NCBI GenBank assembly: GCA_014337915.1
Contig: QUBU01000010.1
Coordinates: forward strand, 1 to 64,000
Length of the DNA: 64,000 nucleotides
Direction: 5' to 3'
DNA from: Gammaproteobacteria bacterium
GTDB lineage: Bacteria > Pseudomonadota > Gammaproteobacteria > Steroidobacterales > GCA-2729495
A program made the translations under genes and the position numbers. The notes beneath the pieces were generated by a model that saw only the letters and a list, made by a program, of their open reading frames with translations, was not told the origin of the DNA and made no database searches. Shown here in pieces: positions 7,010-17,460 of the stretch. Within the stretch, counting starts at the first letter, position 1, and each line of letters opens with the position of its first letter.

Positions 7010-7594
7010 ATGCACCAGCTCGCCATCACCGACCTCTACGGCCTCGAGGAATACTCGCGGCTGCGCAACGAGTTCCGCGCGCGGGTCATGGAGCACAAGC
7101 GCCACCGCCGGCTGCACCTCGGCCCGCATTTCACGCTGTGCTTCGAGGACCGCCTGACGATGCAGTACCAGGTGCAGGAGATGCTGCGGGCCGAGCGCAT
7201 CTTCGAGGCCGATGCCATCAGCGAGGAACTGGCCACCTACAACCCGCTGATCCCCGACGGCAGCAACTGGAAGGCGACGCTGCTCATCGAGTACCCGGAC
7301 CCGGCCGAGCGCGCGCGGGCGCTGGAGCGGCTGGTCGGCGTCGAGCACCGGCTCTGGCTGCGCGTGGAGGGACAGCCGCCGGTCAACGGCATCGCCGACG
7401 AGGACCTGGAGCGCAGCACCGACACCAAGACTTCCTCGGTGCATTTCCTGCGTTTCGAACTTTCGGCGGCGATGGTGGCAGCACTCAAGGATGGTGCCGG
7501 CCTGGCCGCCGGCGTCGATCATCCGGCGTATACCGAGCAAATCGAATCGGTGCCCGAGGTGGTGCGCGAGTCCCTGGTCGCCGACCTGGACTGA
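7010..7594 (+). CDS. DUF3501 family protein
   Basis: This 194-residue soluble protein starts MHQLAITDLYGLEEY and contains RRLHLGPHFTLCFEDRLTM and ELATYNPLIPDGSNW. I recognise these as the DUF3501 family, which recurs beside rubrerythrin and GlpC-like Fe-S proteins. There are no signal peptide, Cys clusters or membrane helices. The start lies four bases after the Fe-S protein stop. Function is unknown; context suggests a role in peroxide detoxification or in assembly of the Fe-S partner. Confidence 0.8.
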   Translation: MHQLAITDLYGLEEYSRLRNEFRARVMEHKRHRRLHLGPHFTLCFEDRLTMQYQVQEMLRAERIFEADAISEELATYNPLIPDGSNWKATLLIEYPDPAERARALERLVGVEHRLWLRVEGQPPVNGIADEDLERSTDTKTSSVHFLRFELSAAMVAALKDGAGLAAGVDHPAYTEQIESVPEVVRESLVADLD

Positions 7595-7673
7595 GCCGCA
7601 CTGGCCAGATTCCGGATTACCGGCGAGACATTCGGGCGGATCCCTGGCCAGCATTCCGGGCAACGCCCCGGGT

Positions 7674-7702
7674 TTGCCGCGACCCGCCGCGCACACTACT
7701 AT
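7674..7702 (+). promoter_or_regulatory. candidate promoter for parE
   Basis: TTGCCG at 7674-7679 and TACTAT at 7697-7702 have a 17-base spacer. It lies in the 265-base gap upstream of parE and would give a leader of about 150 bases. Confidence 0.45.
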
Positions 7703-7859
7703 TCGCGCCTGTTGTGCGCGCATTCCGGGTGTTCCGGCTGCCAGAGAGCCGGGGTTCGTGGCCCATGGGGCCGGCAGGGTTTCGCCAGCGGTTGCCGGCG
7801 CCCTGGTCCGTGGGAATCGCGCACGCCTGCGCAGCTGAACCCGCGAGCCTGAACCCACG

Positions 7860-9752
7860 ATGAGCAGCAAGTACGACTCCACCGCAATCGAGGTCCTGAG
7901 CGGCCTCGATCCGGTCCGCCGCCGGCCCGGCATGTACACCGACACCTCGAGGCCGAATCACCTCGCCCACGAGGTGATCGACAACAGCGTCGACGAGGCG
8001 CTGGCCGGGCACTGCAGCCGCATCGAAGTCACGCTGTTCAGGGACGGCTCGCTGCAGGTGGCCGACGATGGCCGCGGCATGCCGGTGGATGTGCATCCGC
8101 AGGAGAAGGTCCCGGGGGTGGAGCTGATCCTGACCCGGCTGCACTCCGGGGCGAAATTCTCCAACCGCAGCTACCAGTTCTCCGGCGGCCTGCACGGCGT
8201 GGGCGTCTCGGTGGTCAACGCGCTGTCGAAGAACCTCGAGGTCTGGGTGCGCCGCGACGGCCACGAGTACAACATGAGTTTCCGCGGCGGCAACCGGGCC
8301 AGCCCGCTGGAGACCGTGGGCAAGGTCGGCAAGGCCAACACCGGCACCACCATCCGCTTCTGGCCGGACCCGAAGTATTTCGACTCCGACAAGTTCTCCG
8401 TGCCGCCGCTGCGCCATGCGCTGCAGGCCAAGGCGGTGCTCTGCCCGGGGCTGAAGATCGTCTTCGAGATCGAGCATCCCCAGCAGCGTTTCGAGTGGGA
8501 GTACCGCGACGGGCTCGGCCAGTACCTCGTGGAGTCGGTGGGCGCTGCCCCGACGCTGCCGGCGCAGCCGTTCATCGGCGAGGCCAGGGGCCAGCACGAG
8601 GAACTGCAGTGGGCGCTGTTCTGGGTGGACGGCGAGGGGCAGCCGCCGGGAGAGTCCTACGTGAACCTGATTCCGACCGCACAGGGCGGCACCCATGTCA
8701 GTGGCCTGCGCACCGGTCTGACCGAGGCGCTGCGCGAGTACTGCGAGTTCCGCAGCCTGGTGCCGCGGGGCATCCGCCTGGCGCCGGAGGACGTCTGGGA
8801 CCGCCTGGCCTACGTGCTCTCGGTGAAGCTCGAGGATCCGCAGTTCTCCGGCCAGACCAAGGAGCGCCTGTCTTCGCGCGAGTGCACGGCCTTCGTCTCC
8901 GGAGTCGTCAAGGATGCCTTCGCGCTCTGGCTCAACCAGCACCCGGAGACCGGCGACCAGATCGCCCAGCGGGCCATCGCGGCCGCGCAGAGCCGCCTCA
9001 AGGCCACCAAGGTGGTGGCACGCAAGAAGATCGTCGCGGGACCGGCGCTGCCGGGCAAGCTGGCCGACTGCACCCAGGACGACCCGGAAGTCTGCGAACT
9101 GTTCCTGGTCGAGGGTGACTCGGCCGGCGGTTCTGCCAAGCAGGCCCGTGACCGGCGTACCCAGGCGGTTCTGCCCCTGCGCGGAAAGATCCTCAACGCC
9201 TGGGAGGTGGAGCAGGCCGAACTGCTGGCCTCCCAGGAGGTGCATAACATCAGCCTCGCCATCGGCGTGGATCCCGGCAGCACGGATCTCTCGGGCCTGC
9301 GCTACCACAAGGTCTGCATCCTGGCCGATGCGGATTCCGACGGCCAGCACATCTCCACCCTGATCTGCGCGCTGTTCCTGCGGCACTTCCCGCAGCTGGT
9401 GCACGCCGGCCATGTCTACGTGGCGATGCCGCCGCTGTTCCGCATCGACGTCGGCCGCGAGGTCTTCTACGCGCTGGACGACAACGAGCGCCAGGGGGTG
9501 CTCGACCGCGTCGAGGCGGAAAAGCTCAAGGGCAAGGTCAGCATCACGCGCTTCAAGGGGCTGGGGGAAATGAGTCCGGCGCAGCTGCGCGAGACCACCA
9601 TGGCGGCGGACACGCGCCGCCTGGTGCAGCTGACGGTCGAGGCGCAGGACCAGGCCGAGCAGCTACTCGACATGCTGCTCGCCAAGAAGCGCGCCGGCGA
9701 CCGGCGCATCTGGATCGAGACCAAGGGCAACCTGGCCCAGGTCCAGGTCTGA
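7860..9752 (+). CDS. parE: DNA topoisomerase IV subunit B
   Basis: The 630-residue type IIA topoisomerase ATPase subunit has the GHKL ATP site ([23 protein letters not shown]), a transducer region with [10 protein letters not shown], and a TOPRIM domain with EGDSAGG and DADSDGQHI. Length and the lack of the GyrB-specific insertion fit ParE, and parC follows 13 bases after its stop. ParE-ParC decatenates daughter chromosomes. Having both subunits adjacent in one operon is common outside the enterics. Confidence 0.95.
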   Translation: MSSKYDSTAIEVLSGLDPVRRRPGMYTDTSRPNHLAHEVIDNSVDEALAGHCSRIEVTLFRDGSLQVADDGRGMPVDVHPQEKVPGVELILTRLHSGAKFSNRSYQFSGGLHGVGVSVVNALSKNLEVWVRRDGHEYNMSFRGGNRASPLETVGKVGKANTGTTIRFWPDPKYFDSDKFSVPPLRHALQAKAVLCPGLKIVFEIEHPQQRFEWEYRDGLGQYLVESVGAAPTLPAQPFIGEARGQHEELQWALFWVDGEGQPPGESYVNLIPTAQGGTHVSGLRTGLTEALREYCEFRSLVPRGIRLAPEDVWDRLAYVLSVKLEDPQFSGQTKERLSSRECTAFVSGVVKDAFALWLNQHPETGDQIAQRAIAAAQSRLKATKVVARKKIVAGPALPGKLADCTQDDPEVCELFLVEGDSAGGSAKQARDRRTQAVLPLRGKILNAWEVEQAELLASQEVHNISLAIGVDPGSTDLSGLRYHKVCILADADSDGQHISTLICALFLRHFPQLVHAGHVYVAMPPLFRIDVGREVFYALDDNERQGVLDRVEAEKLKGKVSITRFKGLGEMSPAQLRETTMAADTRRLVQLTVEAQDQAEQLLDMLLAKKRAGDRRIWIETKGNLAQVQV

Positions 9753-9765
9753 AGCGGGGCTGGCC

Positions 9766-12039
9766 ATGGGCAAGCAGGACAAGCTGGATTTCGAAGGCAT
9801 CGAGCGGCTGCCGCTGCGCGAGTTCGCCGAGCGCGCCTACCTCGACTACTCGATGTACGTGATCCTCGACCGCGCGTTACCGCACATCGCCGACGGCCTG
9901 AAGCCGGTGCAGCGCCGCATCATCTACGCCATGAGCGAGCTGGGGCTGGCCGCCGGATCCAAGCACAAGAAGTCCGCGCGTACGGTCGGCGATGTCATCG
10001 GCAAGTTCCATCCCCATGGCGACAGCGCCTGCTACGAGGCCATGGTGCACATGGCCCAGGACTTCTCCTACCGCTACCCGATCATCGACGGCCAGGGCAA
10101 CTGGGGCTCCGCCGACGATCCGAAGTCCTTCGCGGCCATGCGCTATACCGAGGCGCGGCTGCGGCCCTATGCCAGCGTGCTGCTCGCCGAGCTGGAGCAG
10201 GGCACCGTGGACTGGGTGCCGAATTTCGACGGTACCCTGCGCGAGCCCGCGCTGCTGCCGGCGCAGCTGCCGAACCTGCTGCTGAACGGTGCCACCGGCA
10301 TCGCCGTGGGCATGTCCACCGACGTGCCACCGCACAACCTGCGCGAGGTCGCGGCCGGCCTTCTGAAGCTCATCGACGACCCGGATATCTCGGTGCGCCA
10401 GCTCACCCGCAGCATCAAGGGGCCGGATTTCCCCACCGGCGGCGAGATCGTCTCCAGTCGCGACGAGATCGTCGACATCTACGCGAAAGGCACCGGCACG
10501 CTGCGGGTGCGGGCCACCTACAGCGTCGAGGACGACAGCAACATCGTCATCGACAGCCTGCCGTACCAGGCCTCCGGCGCCCGGGTGCTCGAGCAGATCG
10601 CCAGCCAGATGCGCGCGAAAAAGCTGCCTATGGTTGAGGATCTGCGCGACGAGTCCGACGAGGAAGAGCCCACGCGCCTGGTGATCAGCGTGCGTTCCGG
10701 CCGCGTGGACATCGAGGCGCTGATGCTGCACCTGTTCGCCACCACCGACCTCGAGCGCACGCTGCGCGTCAACCTCAATGTCATCGGCACCGACGGCAAG
10801 CCGGCGGTGCGCGACCTGCGCACGCTGCTCACGGACTGGCTGGGATTCCGGCTGGAGACGGTGAAGAAACGCCTGAGGTTCCGCCTCGACAGGGTCGAGG
10901 AGCGGCTGCACATCCTCGATGGCCTGCTGGTCGCCTACCTCAACATCGACGAGGTGATCCGCATCATCCGCCGCGAGGACGAGCCCAAGCCGGTGCTGAT
11001 GAAAAAATTCCGGCTGAGCGATGTCCAGGCCGAGGCGATCCTCAACCTGCGCCTGCGCTACCTGGCGAAGCTCGAGGAGATGAAGATCCGCGGCGAGCAG
11101 CAGGAGCTGGCGCAGGAGCGCGAGCGGCTGGACAAGGTGCTGCGCAGCCCGGCGAAGCTGCGCGCCCTGGTGCGCGGCGAGATCGAGCAGCTCGCTACCG
11201 AATTCGGCGACGAGCGCCGCACTGTGCTGGTGGAGCGCGCCGCGGCGCAGGCGATGGCCGAGGAAGACCTGGTGACCGCCGAGCCGGTGACGGTGGTGCT
11301 GTCGCAGCGGGGCTGGGTGCGGGCTGCCAAGGGACATGACATCGATCCCGCATCCCTCAGCTTCAAGACCGGCGACGGCTTCCTCTGCGCGGTGCGCGGC
11401 CGCAGCACGCAGCTCGCGGTGTTCGTCGATTCCACCGGGCGCGCCTACAGCCTGCCGGCCCACTCCCTGCCTTCGGCGCGCGGCCAGGGCGAGCCGCTCT
11501 CCGGCCGCCTGAACCCGCCGGACGGCGCCAGCTTCCGCGGCGCCATGATCGGCGAGCCCGAGGCCCGCTGGCTGGTGGCGAGCAGCGCCGGCTACGGCTT
11601 TTTCGTGAAGCTCGGGGAGCTGCATGGCCGCAACCGCGCCGGCAAGGCGGCATTGCGGCTCAAGGAAGGCTGGGACGTCGTCATCCCTGCGGTGGCCCCG
11701 CCCGGGGAGTTTCCCGGCCCGGCACGGGTGGCGGCGGTCAGCTCGGCCGGGCACCTGCTGGTGTTCCCAGCCGCCGACCTGCCGGAACTGCCGCGGGGCA
11801 AGGGCAACCGTATCCTGGGCATCCCGGCCGCGAAGCTGAAATCAGGCGAGGAGCGTCTGGTGGCGGTGGCCGTCCTCGGGCCGTCGGATGACCTGCTGGT
11901 GCACAGCGGCCAGCGGCAGATGACCCTGAAGCCCGCCGACCTCGCGCATTACGCCGGCGAGCGGGGCCATCGCGGCCTGGTGTTGCCGCGTGGCTGGCGT
12001 GGGGTGGACGGCCTCGGGGTGGTTCGCGCCAGCGCCTGA
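9766..12039 (+). CDS. parC: DNA topoisomerase IV subunit A
   Basis: This 757-residue DNA-breaking subunit carries the catalytic Tyr in [11 protein letters not shown]. The quinolone-determining segment reads [17 protein letters not shown], with the Ser and Glu of susceptible ParC in place. The C-terminal beta-pinwheel is comparatively short and lacks the GyrA box, which favours ParC over GyrA. It is cotranscribed with parE and convergent with the FimV-like gene 12 bases downstream. Confidence 0.95.
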   Translation: MGKQDKLDFEGIERLPLREFAERAYLDYSMYVILDRALPHIADGLKPVQRRIIYAMSELGLAAGSKHKKSARTVGDVIGKFHPHGDSACYEAMVHMAQDFSYRYPIIDGQGNWGSADDPKSFAAMRYTEARLRPYASVLLAELEQGTVDWVPNFDGTLREPALLPAQLPNLLLNGATGIAVGMSTDVPPHNLREVAAGLLKLIDDPDISVRQLTRSIKGPDFPTGGEIVSSRDEIVDIYAKGTGTLRVRATYSVEDDSNIVIDSLPYQASGARVLEQIASQMRAKKLPMVEDLRDESDEEEPTRLVISVRSGRVDIEALMLHLFATTDLERTLRVNLNVIGTDGKPAVRDLRTLLTDWLGFRLETVKKRLRFRLDRVEERLHILDGLLVAYLNIDEVIRIIRREDEPKPVLMKKFRLSDVQAEAILNLRLRYLAKLEEMKIRGEQQELAQERERLDKVLRSPAKLRALVRGEIEQLATEFGDERRTVLVERAAAQAMAEEDLVTAEPVTVVLSQRGWVRAAKGHDIDPASLSFKTGDGFLCAVRGRSTQLAVFVDSTGRAYSLPAHSLPSARGQGEPLSGRLNPPDGASFRGAMIGEPEARWLVASSAGYGFFVKLGELHGRNRAGKAALRLKEGWDVVIPAVAPPGEFPGPARVAAVSSAGHLLVFPAADLPELPRGKGNRILGIPAAKLKSGEERLVAVAVLGPSDDLLVHSGQRQMTLKPADLAHYAGERGHRGLVLPRGWRGVDGLGVVRASA

Positions 12040-12051
12040 GTCGGGACTGGC

Positions 12052-13944
12052 TCAGCGGCGACGGGGCAGCTGGTCGGTGCCGGTGCGCACCATCGTGTCC
12101 TCGACATTGCCCTCGTCGAGCAGACGATTCAGCTTCTTGCGGTCGACGACCTGGCTGGCGGTGAGTTCGTCCTCATAGTCGCTTTCCAGCAGGTTGAGCG
12201 CGTCCCGCAGGGTCTGCGAGATGGCGTCGTCACCCGCGCGCTGCGACAGGGTCTGCAGGTCCATGTTCTCGACGGTTTCGGCGGTGTTGCCGGCCGTGTC
12301 GATGACCGGCTGCGGCACCGTTGTCAGGCTGGTGTCGTCCCCAAGCCAGCCGATGTCCTGGTCGACGGTGGCATCGCTGTTGGCCGCGCTCAGGTCCAGG
12401 TCCAGGTCCTCGGCCGAGGGCAATGCATCCACCGCGGCCTCGAAGAGCGGCAGGTCCGGCTCGCTGAACAGGCTGGCGAGGTCACGGTCGGCGGCGGCCG
12501 GAATCTCGGCCGTCGTTTCCACCCGCGCTGGCTGCTCGACGGTTACGGCATCGTCGGTCCGGGCCAGGGGGTCGTGTTCGAATTCCTCGTGGTGGTGTTC
12601 CTCCACCACCATAGTCGGCTCGGGTGCCTGCAGTGGCCGGGTAACGCGAGGCGTGACAGCTGCCTCGGGCACCGCGGCCGCTGCACTGGCGATGGGCTCG
12701 ATGACCGGCTGGCGCGGCTTCAGCAGGCCGGCCAGTGCGCCGGTCAGCCGGTCGCGCAGCAGCGCGAGGCTCACGGCTGCGCCGATCAGTACGCCAATCA
12801 GGGCAGCGAGCCACGGCGGTGCGCCGTTGCGTTGCACGGCCGCTGGCGGCGCAGCGGCCATCACCGGGGATTCGGTCGCTGCCTGTGGCTCCGGGGCCTG
12901 CTCGTCGGCAAATACCGGGGCTTCGGCTTCCGTGCCTTCGACCGCAACAGCAGCCGTTGGGATATCCGCCGTGGTCGCCGGATCTGCGCTGGTCGTTGCA
13001 GTCGATACGGGCGCCTGCGGTGCATCCGGAACGGAATTTTCCGTGACGGTTGCAACGGCCGGTGGGGCAGTGGCCGGTGCCGCCGCCGCGGCTGCATCTG
13101 GCGCGGCTGACATCGCAGCCCCGGCGGCCGGGGAGGCGTCCGCGGCGGGGGCCGGGATGACGATCTCGCTGCCGAGTTTGATCAGGTCCGGGTTGCCGCC
13201 GATGAAGGCGGCGGGATTGGCCGCGAAGATCTGGTCGGCCAGGCGCCAGACGCCGTGGCCGCCGCCGACCCGGGCGGCGATGGTGGAGAGGGTGTCACCG
13301 GCCACCACGCGATAGCGGCTGCCGGACGGGATCGCCGCAGCGGTTGGAGGCTGCGGCCGCGGGCGTGGCGCGCGATTGCTGCGGGCAATGGGGGCGGCTG
13401 GCAGCTCTACCGTGGTGCCGGCGGTGGCCGCTGCCTGCGGCAGCGGCTCGGCGGCCGCCGGCGAGACGGCTGCCGGCAGCGTGCCCGGCAGGTCCAGCAT
13501 GAGCACGTACTGGCGCACCAGCAACGGCGTGCCGGCGCAGCGCAGCTGCACCTGCAGCTCGTACATCGGTTCGTAAAGCGGCTGCGTGGTAGTGACGTGC
13601 AGGCTGATGCTGCCACCAGTTGCCTCGGGCACCGTGACCTGCGGCTGTGGCAGGGCGCTGAGGTCGGATCGCGCCGGCGTGGGAATGCTGACGCAGGCGG
13701 AGCCGAGCATTTCCCCGGGGCCGAGCTGCACCGGGATGCGCGCGCTCAGCGGCTGGCCGAGTGCGGATTGCAGCGAGACATCGCCGAGGGTGACTGCCTG
13801 CGCCGGCGTGAACAGCGAGGCGGCGAAGCCGCCCATCGCCAGCGCACCCGCGGCCAGGCCGCACCGGCCCGGTGCCGGAACGCCAGCTGCATTCTTCGAC
13901 GACTCTTTCCGGCTGGTTGACCACCGGCGATGCCCGCGGGCCAT
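12052..13944 (-). CDS. FimV-like LysM membrane protein (second FimV paralogue)
   Basis: The protein has 630 residues. A long N-terminal signal sequence ends near FTPAQA. A FimV-type N-terminal domain follows (VTLGDVSLQSALGQPLSARI). A LysM peptidoglycan-binding domain comes next (YRVVAGDTLSTIAARVGG to GSEIVIP), then an Ala/Pro/Thr-rich linker, one membrane helix (WLAALIGVLIGAAVSLALL) and an acidic cytoplasmic tail. The tail lacks the TPR-like FimV C-terminal domain present in the other copy at 23323. FimV-type proteins organise polar complexes such as type IV pili. The FimX-like gene lies upstream on the same strand, consistent with a shared polarity or pilus role. Confidence 0.75.
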   Translation of the reverse strand: MARGHRRWSTSRKESSKNAAGVPAPGRCGLAAGALAMGGFAASLFTPAQAVTLGDVSLQSALGQPLSARIPVQLGPGEMLGSACVSIPTPARSDLSALPQPQVTVPEATGGSISLHVTTTQPLYEPMYELQVQLRCAGTPLLVRQYVLMLDLPGTLPAAVSPAAAEPLPQAAATAGTTVELPAAPIARSNRAPRPRPQPPTAAAIPSGSRYRVVAGDTLSTIAARVGGGHGVWRLADQIFAANPAAFIGGNPDLIKLGSEIVIPAPAADASPAAGAAMSAAPDAAAAAAPATAPPAVATVTENSVPDAPQAPVSTATTSADPATTADIPTAAVAVEGTEAEAPVFADEQAPEPQAATESPVMAAAPPAAVQRNGAPPWLAALIGVLIGAAVSLALLRDRLTGALAGLLKPRQPVIEPIASAAAAVPEAAVTPRVTRPLQAPEPTMVVEEHHHEEFEHDPLARTDDAVTVEQPARVETTAEIPAAADRDLASLFSEPDLPLFEAAVDALPSAEDLDLDLSAANSDATVDQDIGWLGDDTSLTTVPQPVIDTAGNTAETVENMDLQTLSQRAGDDAISQTLRDALNLLESDYEDELTASQVVDRKKLNRLLDEGNVEDTMVRTGTDQLPRRR

Positions 13945-14120
13945 AGGATCTCGCTCCGAACCTCAGGTTGCTTCGACCCTGCCTGCTCGCAGGATCTCCG
14001 CTGCACAGGAGACCATTTGTCAATAAGCCCGTAAACGAATCCGGTCTCGTTTCCGCTGCCGGCGCGGCATTTTGCGGTCCCGGAACGCGGATCTGTGACC
14101 TGCGTCACCCGTCGTGGCGA

Positions 14121-16211
14121 TCAGCCGGTGGCTCGGTTCTCGTGGCCCGGGGCGCTCTCCAGCACCACGCCGCGGGTCTGCACGAAATTGCCCTGGAAAT
14201 AAGCGATACCGAGCTGCCAGAGCACGGCCATGGTCTTGGCGTCTTCGACGCGTTCGGCGACGGTACGGATGCCGAGCTTCTTCGCCACCTGGGACAGCTG
14301 GGTGACACGGCGCTGCTGGTCGGGATCGCGGTTGAGGCCCTGCATCAGGCTGCCGTCGATCTTCATGAACTGCATCGGGATGTGGTGCAGCAGCTGGGCA
14401 GAGTCGCGGCCGGTGCCGATATGGTCCACGGCGAACAGGAAACCGCCCGCGGCCAGCCGGGTCGACAGGTCCCGGGTCTGCTTGAGGTGCGCGCCGGCAA
14501 CTTCCTCGCTGACCTGGAAGCAGAGCCGCTGCGCTGGCACCTTCAGGCTTTGCAGGCGAGCCAGCAGCCAATCCGGCAGGGTCTCGTCGAGCACCGAATC
14601 CCGCGACAGGCGCACGAACACCAGCGTCGGCTGCCTGGTGGCGCAGAACGACAGCGACGCGCCAATGACCCAGCGATCGACGTTCTTGATCAGTCCGGCG
14701 CGCTCGGCCGGGGGCACGAACTCGCCCGGAAGCACCTGGTTGCCATCCTCGTCAACCATGCGCACCAGCGTGTCGAACATGCCCTGCACCTCCTCGGTGA
14801 GGCTGGCGATCGGCTGGTGCAGCAGGCGGAAGCGGTTCTGCATCAGCGCGGCGCGGATGCGCGGCACCCAGGTGGCGTCACTGAGCCTTACCTTCTGGGT
14901 GGCCGAGGTGGAATCGCAGAGTTCGATGCGGTTGCCGCCGGCATCGCGGCCGCTGCGGCAGGCCTTTTCGGCCACGGTGAGGATCTCGGCCAGCGAGGTG
15001 GATTCGCTGCCGATCTCGGTGAGTCCGACGGTGCAGGTCAGGCTGGTGGACTGGCGATCGACTTCGAAAACGCGGCCGGCGACGGCTTTGCGCACCTGCT
15101 CTGCCCATGCCTCGATGTCGGTCATGGTGCCGCGCTCGAGCAGCATCGCGAAGATGGTGCCGCCGAAGCGGCCGCAGATGTCGTTGGGCTGGAGCATCTC
15201 GCGCAGCTGTTCGGCGAGGCGCATGATCAACGCCTCGGTGCCGAGCAGGCCGACGTCGCGGTGCACGCGCGAGAAGTGGTCGGGGCGGAAGTAGGCCATG
15301 GCCCGCACGCCCGCCGCCACCGGCGAACGCAGCCGGTCCTCGACCTGTTCCAGGAAGTGGTGGCGCAGCAGGAAGCCGGTGGAGGGATCCTTGCACAGCG
15401 CCTGCTCGACCAGGTCCTCGGCGGGACCGGTGGCGGGGCGCTCGGCCGGAACGATGACGCGCACCGCTGCCTCGCCATCCACACTGACCTGCTCGAGGCG
15501 CAGTTCCAGGCCGAGCATGCTGCCGTCGCGGCGCTGGCCGGTGACCTGCAGGCTGGCATTGGTCCACTTGCCCTTGAGGCAGGCCTGCATGGCACCCTTG
15601 ATGCTCGGCAGGTCCTTGTCGCCGAACTGGTCCATGAACGGCTGGCCGAGCAGGTCCTGCTCCGCGTCGAGGCCGAACAGGCCGAGCCAGGCCGGGTTGG
15701 CGGCGATGACGATGCCTTCCTGTACGTCGGCGATGGCCTCCGTGGCGCCCTGCATCAGGTTGCGCAGTTCCTGCTGGTACTGGCTGGCCGACGACAGCAC
15801 GCCATCCAGTGCCGACTGCAGGCGGCGCGCGCGCAGCTCACGTTCCACCACGGCCTGCAGACGGCCACGGAAGGCCAGCGACACCACGTCGCGGGCGCCG
15901 GCGGCGATGGCCTCGGCGATAGCGCGCTCGCTGACCTGCTGGCGCACGATGATCACGGGTATCGGCGGATTGCGCCGGAAGATGGCGCCGGAGAGGCCGG
16001 TGAGGTCGAGGTCGGGCTCGTCGGCGAAGATCAGCACCAGTTCGGGCTGCTGCTCGGCGACCGCCTCCTCCAGTGCGGCAGGCTCGTCCACGCGGGTGCA
16101 ATGCACCGCATGCCCGGCCTCGCGCAGCACGGTATTGATGGCAGCAAGGTTGTCGTCATGGCGGCTGACGACGATCAGAGGCACACCTACGGCGTCGCGC
16201 AAGACACGCAT
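14121..16211 (-). CDS. FimX-like protein: receiver-like, PAS, degenerate GGDEF and EAL domains
   Basis: The protein has about 696 residues. The N-terminus looks like a receiver fold (PLIVVSRHDDN to IPVIIVRQ), followed by a PAS domain (GIVIAANPAWLGLFG). The GGDEF domain has its active motif replaced by RFGGTIFAML, so no cyclase activity is expected. In the EAL domain the EAL signature is FDTLVR, while later segments such as FMKIDGSLMQ and AERVEDAKTM remain. Domain order and both degenerate motifs match FimX, a c-di-GMP effector of type IV pili, rather than an enzyme. ATG at 16211 is chosen; a GTG at 16226 adds five residues. The FimV-like gene lies downstream on the same strand. Confidence 0.75.
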   Translation of the reverse strand: MRVLRDAVGVPLIVVSRHDDNLAAINTVLREAGHAVHCTRVDEPAALEEAVAEQQPELVLIFADEPDLDLTGLSGAIFRRNPPIPVIIVRQQVSERAIAEAIAAGARDVVSLAFRGRLQAVVERELRARRLQSALDGVLSSASQYQQELRNLMQGATEAIADVQEGIVIAANPAWLGLFGLDAEQDLLGQPFMDQFGDKDLPSIKGAMQACLKGKWTNASLQVTGQRRDGSMLGLELRLEQVSVDGEAAVRVIVPAERPATGPAEDLVEQALCKDPSTGFLLRHHFLEQVEDRLRSPVAAGVRAMAYFRPDHFSRVHRDVGLLGTEALIMRLAEQLREMLQPNDICGRFGGTIFAMLLERGTMTDIEAWAEQVRKAVAGRVFEVDRQSTSLTCTVGLTEIGSESTSLAEILTVAEKACRSGRDAGGNRIELCDSTSATQKVRLSDATWVPRIRAALMQNRFRLLHQPIASLTEEVQGMFDTLVRMVDEDGNQVLPGEFVPPAERAGLIKNVDRWVIGASLSFCATRQPTLVFVRLSRDSVLDETLPDWLLARLQSLKVPAQRLCFQVSEEVAGAHLKQTRDLSTRLAAGGFLFAVDHIGTGRDSAQLLHHIPMQFMKIDGSLMQGLNRDPDQQRRVTQLSQVAKKLGIRTVAERVEDAKTMAVLWQLGIAYFQGNFVQTRGVVLESAPGHENRATG

Positions 16212-16281
16212 CCCACGGCACAACACGGACGGGCAGGGATTCTGCAGGCCGCTTTGCGCGGATTATGTGACCCGTGTCTGG

Positions 16282-17325
16282 TTATGTGACCTGTCGGCGA
16301 TTATGTAGCGTCGGCGGAAGGATATCCTTGGCCGGCGCGCCCGGACGCTCGCGCGCGAGCCTTGGCACCAGGTAACCGGGCAGCAGCGCCGCGACGGCAC
16401 CAAGGATGCGGCGCGCGCGGCGCTCGCCGACGCGGAAATGCGCCGCGCCGCGCACCGGGTCGAGCAGGTGCAGGTAATAGGGCAGGACACCGAGTTCGAA
16501 CAGCCGCTGGCTGAGCGCGGCCAGCGTCCCGGCCTCGTCATTGATGCCGCGCAGGAGCACCGACTGGTTGAGCAGCGTGGCGCCGGCTCCTGCCAGGGCA
16601 GCGGCAGCCCGTGCCACGCTGTCATCGAGTTCGTTCGCGTGGTTGGCATGCAGCACCACCACCAGCGGCTGCGACGCCTGCCCCAGTGCGCCGAGCAGCC
16701 CCGCATCGACGCGTTCCGGGAGCACCACCGGCAGCCGCGTGTGGATGCGGATGCGCTTCACCTGTGGCATGCGGCCGATTGCGCCCAGCAGCGCTGCCAG
16801 GCGCTGGTCGCTCAGCGCCAGCGGATCCCCGCCACTGAGGATGACTTCCTCGATGCCGGCATCGGCGGCCAGGGCCTGCAGCACGGGCGCGAGCGTCCGC
16901 GGTGTGACACTGGCCTCGGCGTAGGGGAACTCGCGCCGGAAGCAGTAGCGGCAGTTGATGGCGCAGGCGCCGCTGGCGACCAGCAGCGCCCGGCCATGGT
17001 ACTTCTGCAGCAGCCCCGGCGGCTGCATCTGCCCGAGCTCCTGCAGCGGATCAGCGCCGTAGCCGGCAACCGGCGCCAGCTCCTGCGCCAGCGGCAGGAC
17101 CTGCAGCAGCAACGGGTCACGCGGGTCGCCCGGGCGCATGCGCGCGACGAAGCCCCGCGGCACGCGCAGCGCGAAGCGGGCGCTGGCGTCCGCGGCGCCA
17201 GCGAGGCTCGCGGCCGGCAGGCCCAGTGCCGCGGCCAGCTCCCCCGGGCTGGTGATGGCGCGCGCGAGTTCGCGCTGCCATGCGGAGGCGGCGGCCAGGA
17301 CCGGGGTGGGGCTTGCGGTGCTCAC
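16282..17325 (-). CDS. epmB: EF-P beta-lysylation protein, lysine 2,3-aminomutase family
   Basis: The protein has 347 residues. The radical-SAM cluster CAINCRYCFRREFPY (CxxxCxxC) is complete. VILSGGDPLALSD and RIRIHTRLPVVLPERV match lysine 2,3-aminomutases of the EpmB type. EpmB converts (S)-alpha-lysine to (R)-beta-lysine, which EpmA attaches to elongation factor P. It is divergent from efp, and epmA lies just beyond. GTG at 17325 is preferred for family length; a TTG at 17352 would add nine residues. Neither has a clear ribosome binding site. Confidence 0.9.
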   Translation of the reverse strand: MSTASPTPVLAAASAWQRELARAITSPGELAAALGLPAASLAGAADASARFALRVPRGFVARMRPGDPRDPLLLQVLPLAQELAPVAGYGADPLQELGQMQPPGLLQKYHGRALLVASGACAINCRYCFRREFPYAEASVTPRTLAPVLQALAADAGIEEVILSGGDPLALSDQRLAALLGAIGRMPQVKRIRIHTRLPVVLPERVDAGLLGALGQASQPLVVVLHANHANELDDSVARAAAALAGAGATLLNQSVLLRGINDEAGTLAALSQRLFELGVLPYYLHLLDPVRGAAHFRVGERRARRILGAVAALLPGYLVPRLARERPGAPAKDILPPTLHNRRQVT

Positions 17326-17460
17326 GGCAGATGTCGGGCAGAGGCAGGTCAAAGTCTATAGAATGGCGCCGCCCCGCAGGGGCTCGACCGTCCGGGCGGC
17401 GCATCAGCGGGGCTGCCGGGCGATTGTACGGAACAATCCCGCGCCTTGTCGCAGCACACC

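Noticed and set aside
9877..11754. Long minus-strand open frame opposite parC
   Set aside because: Antisense GC-rich DNA gives long stop-free frames; the product is His/Gly/Arg-rich and has no motifs.
13968..16289. 773-codon plus-strand frame opposite the FimX-like gene
   Set aside because: The minus-strand reading has recognisable PAS and EAL residues; the plus-strand reading is a shadow.
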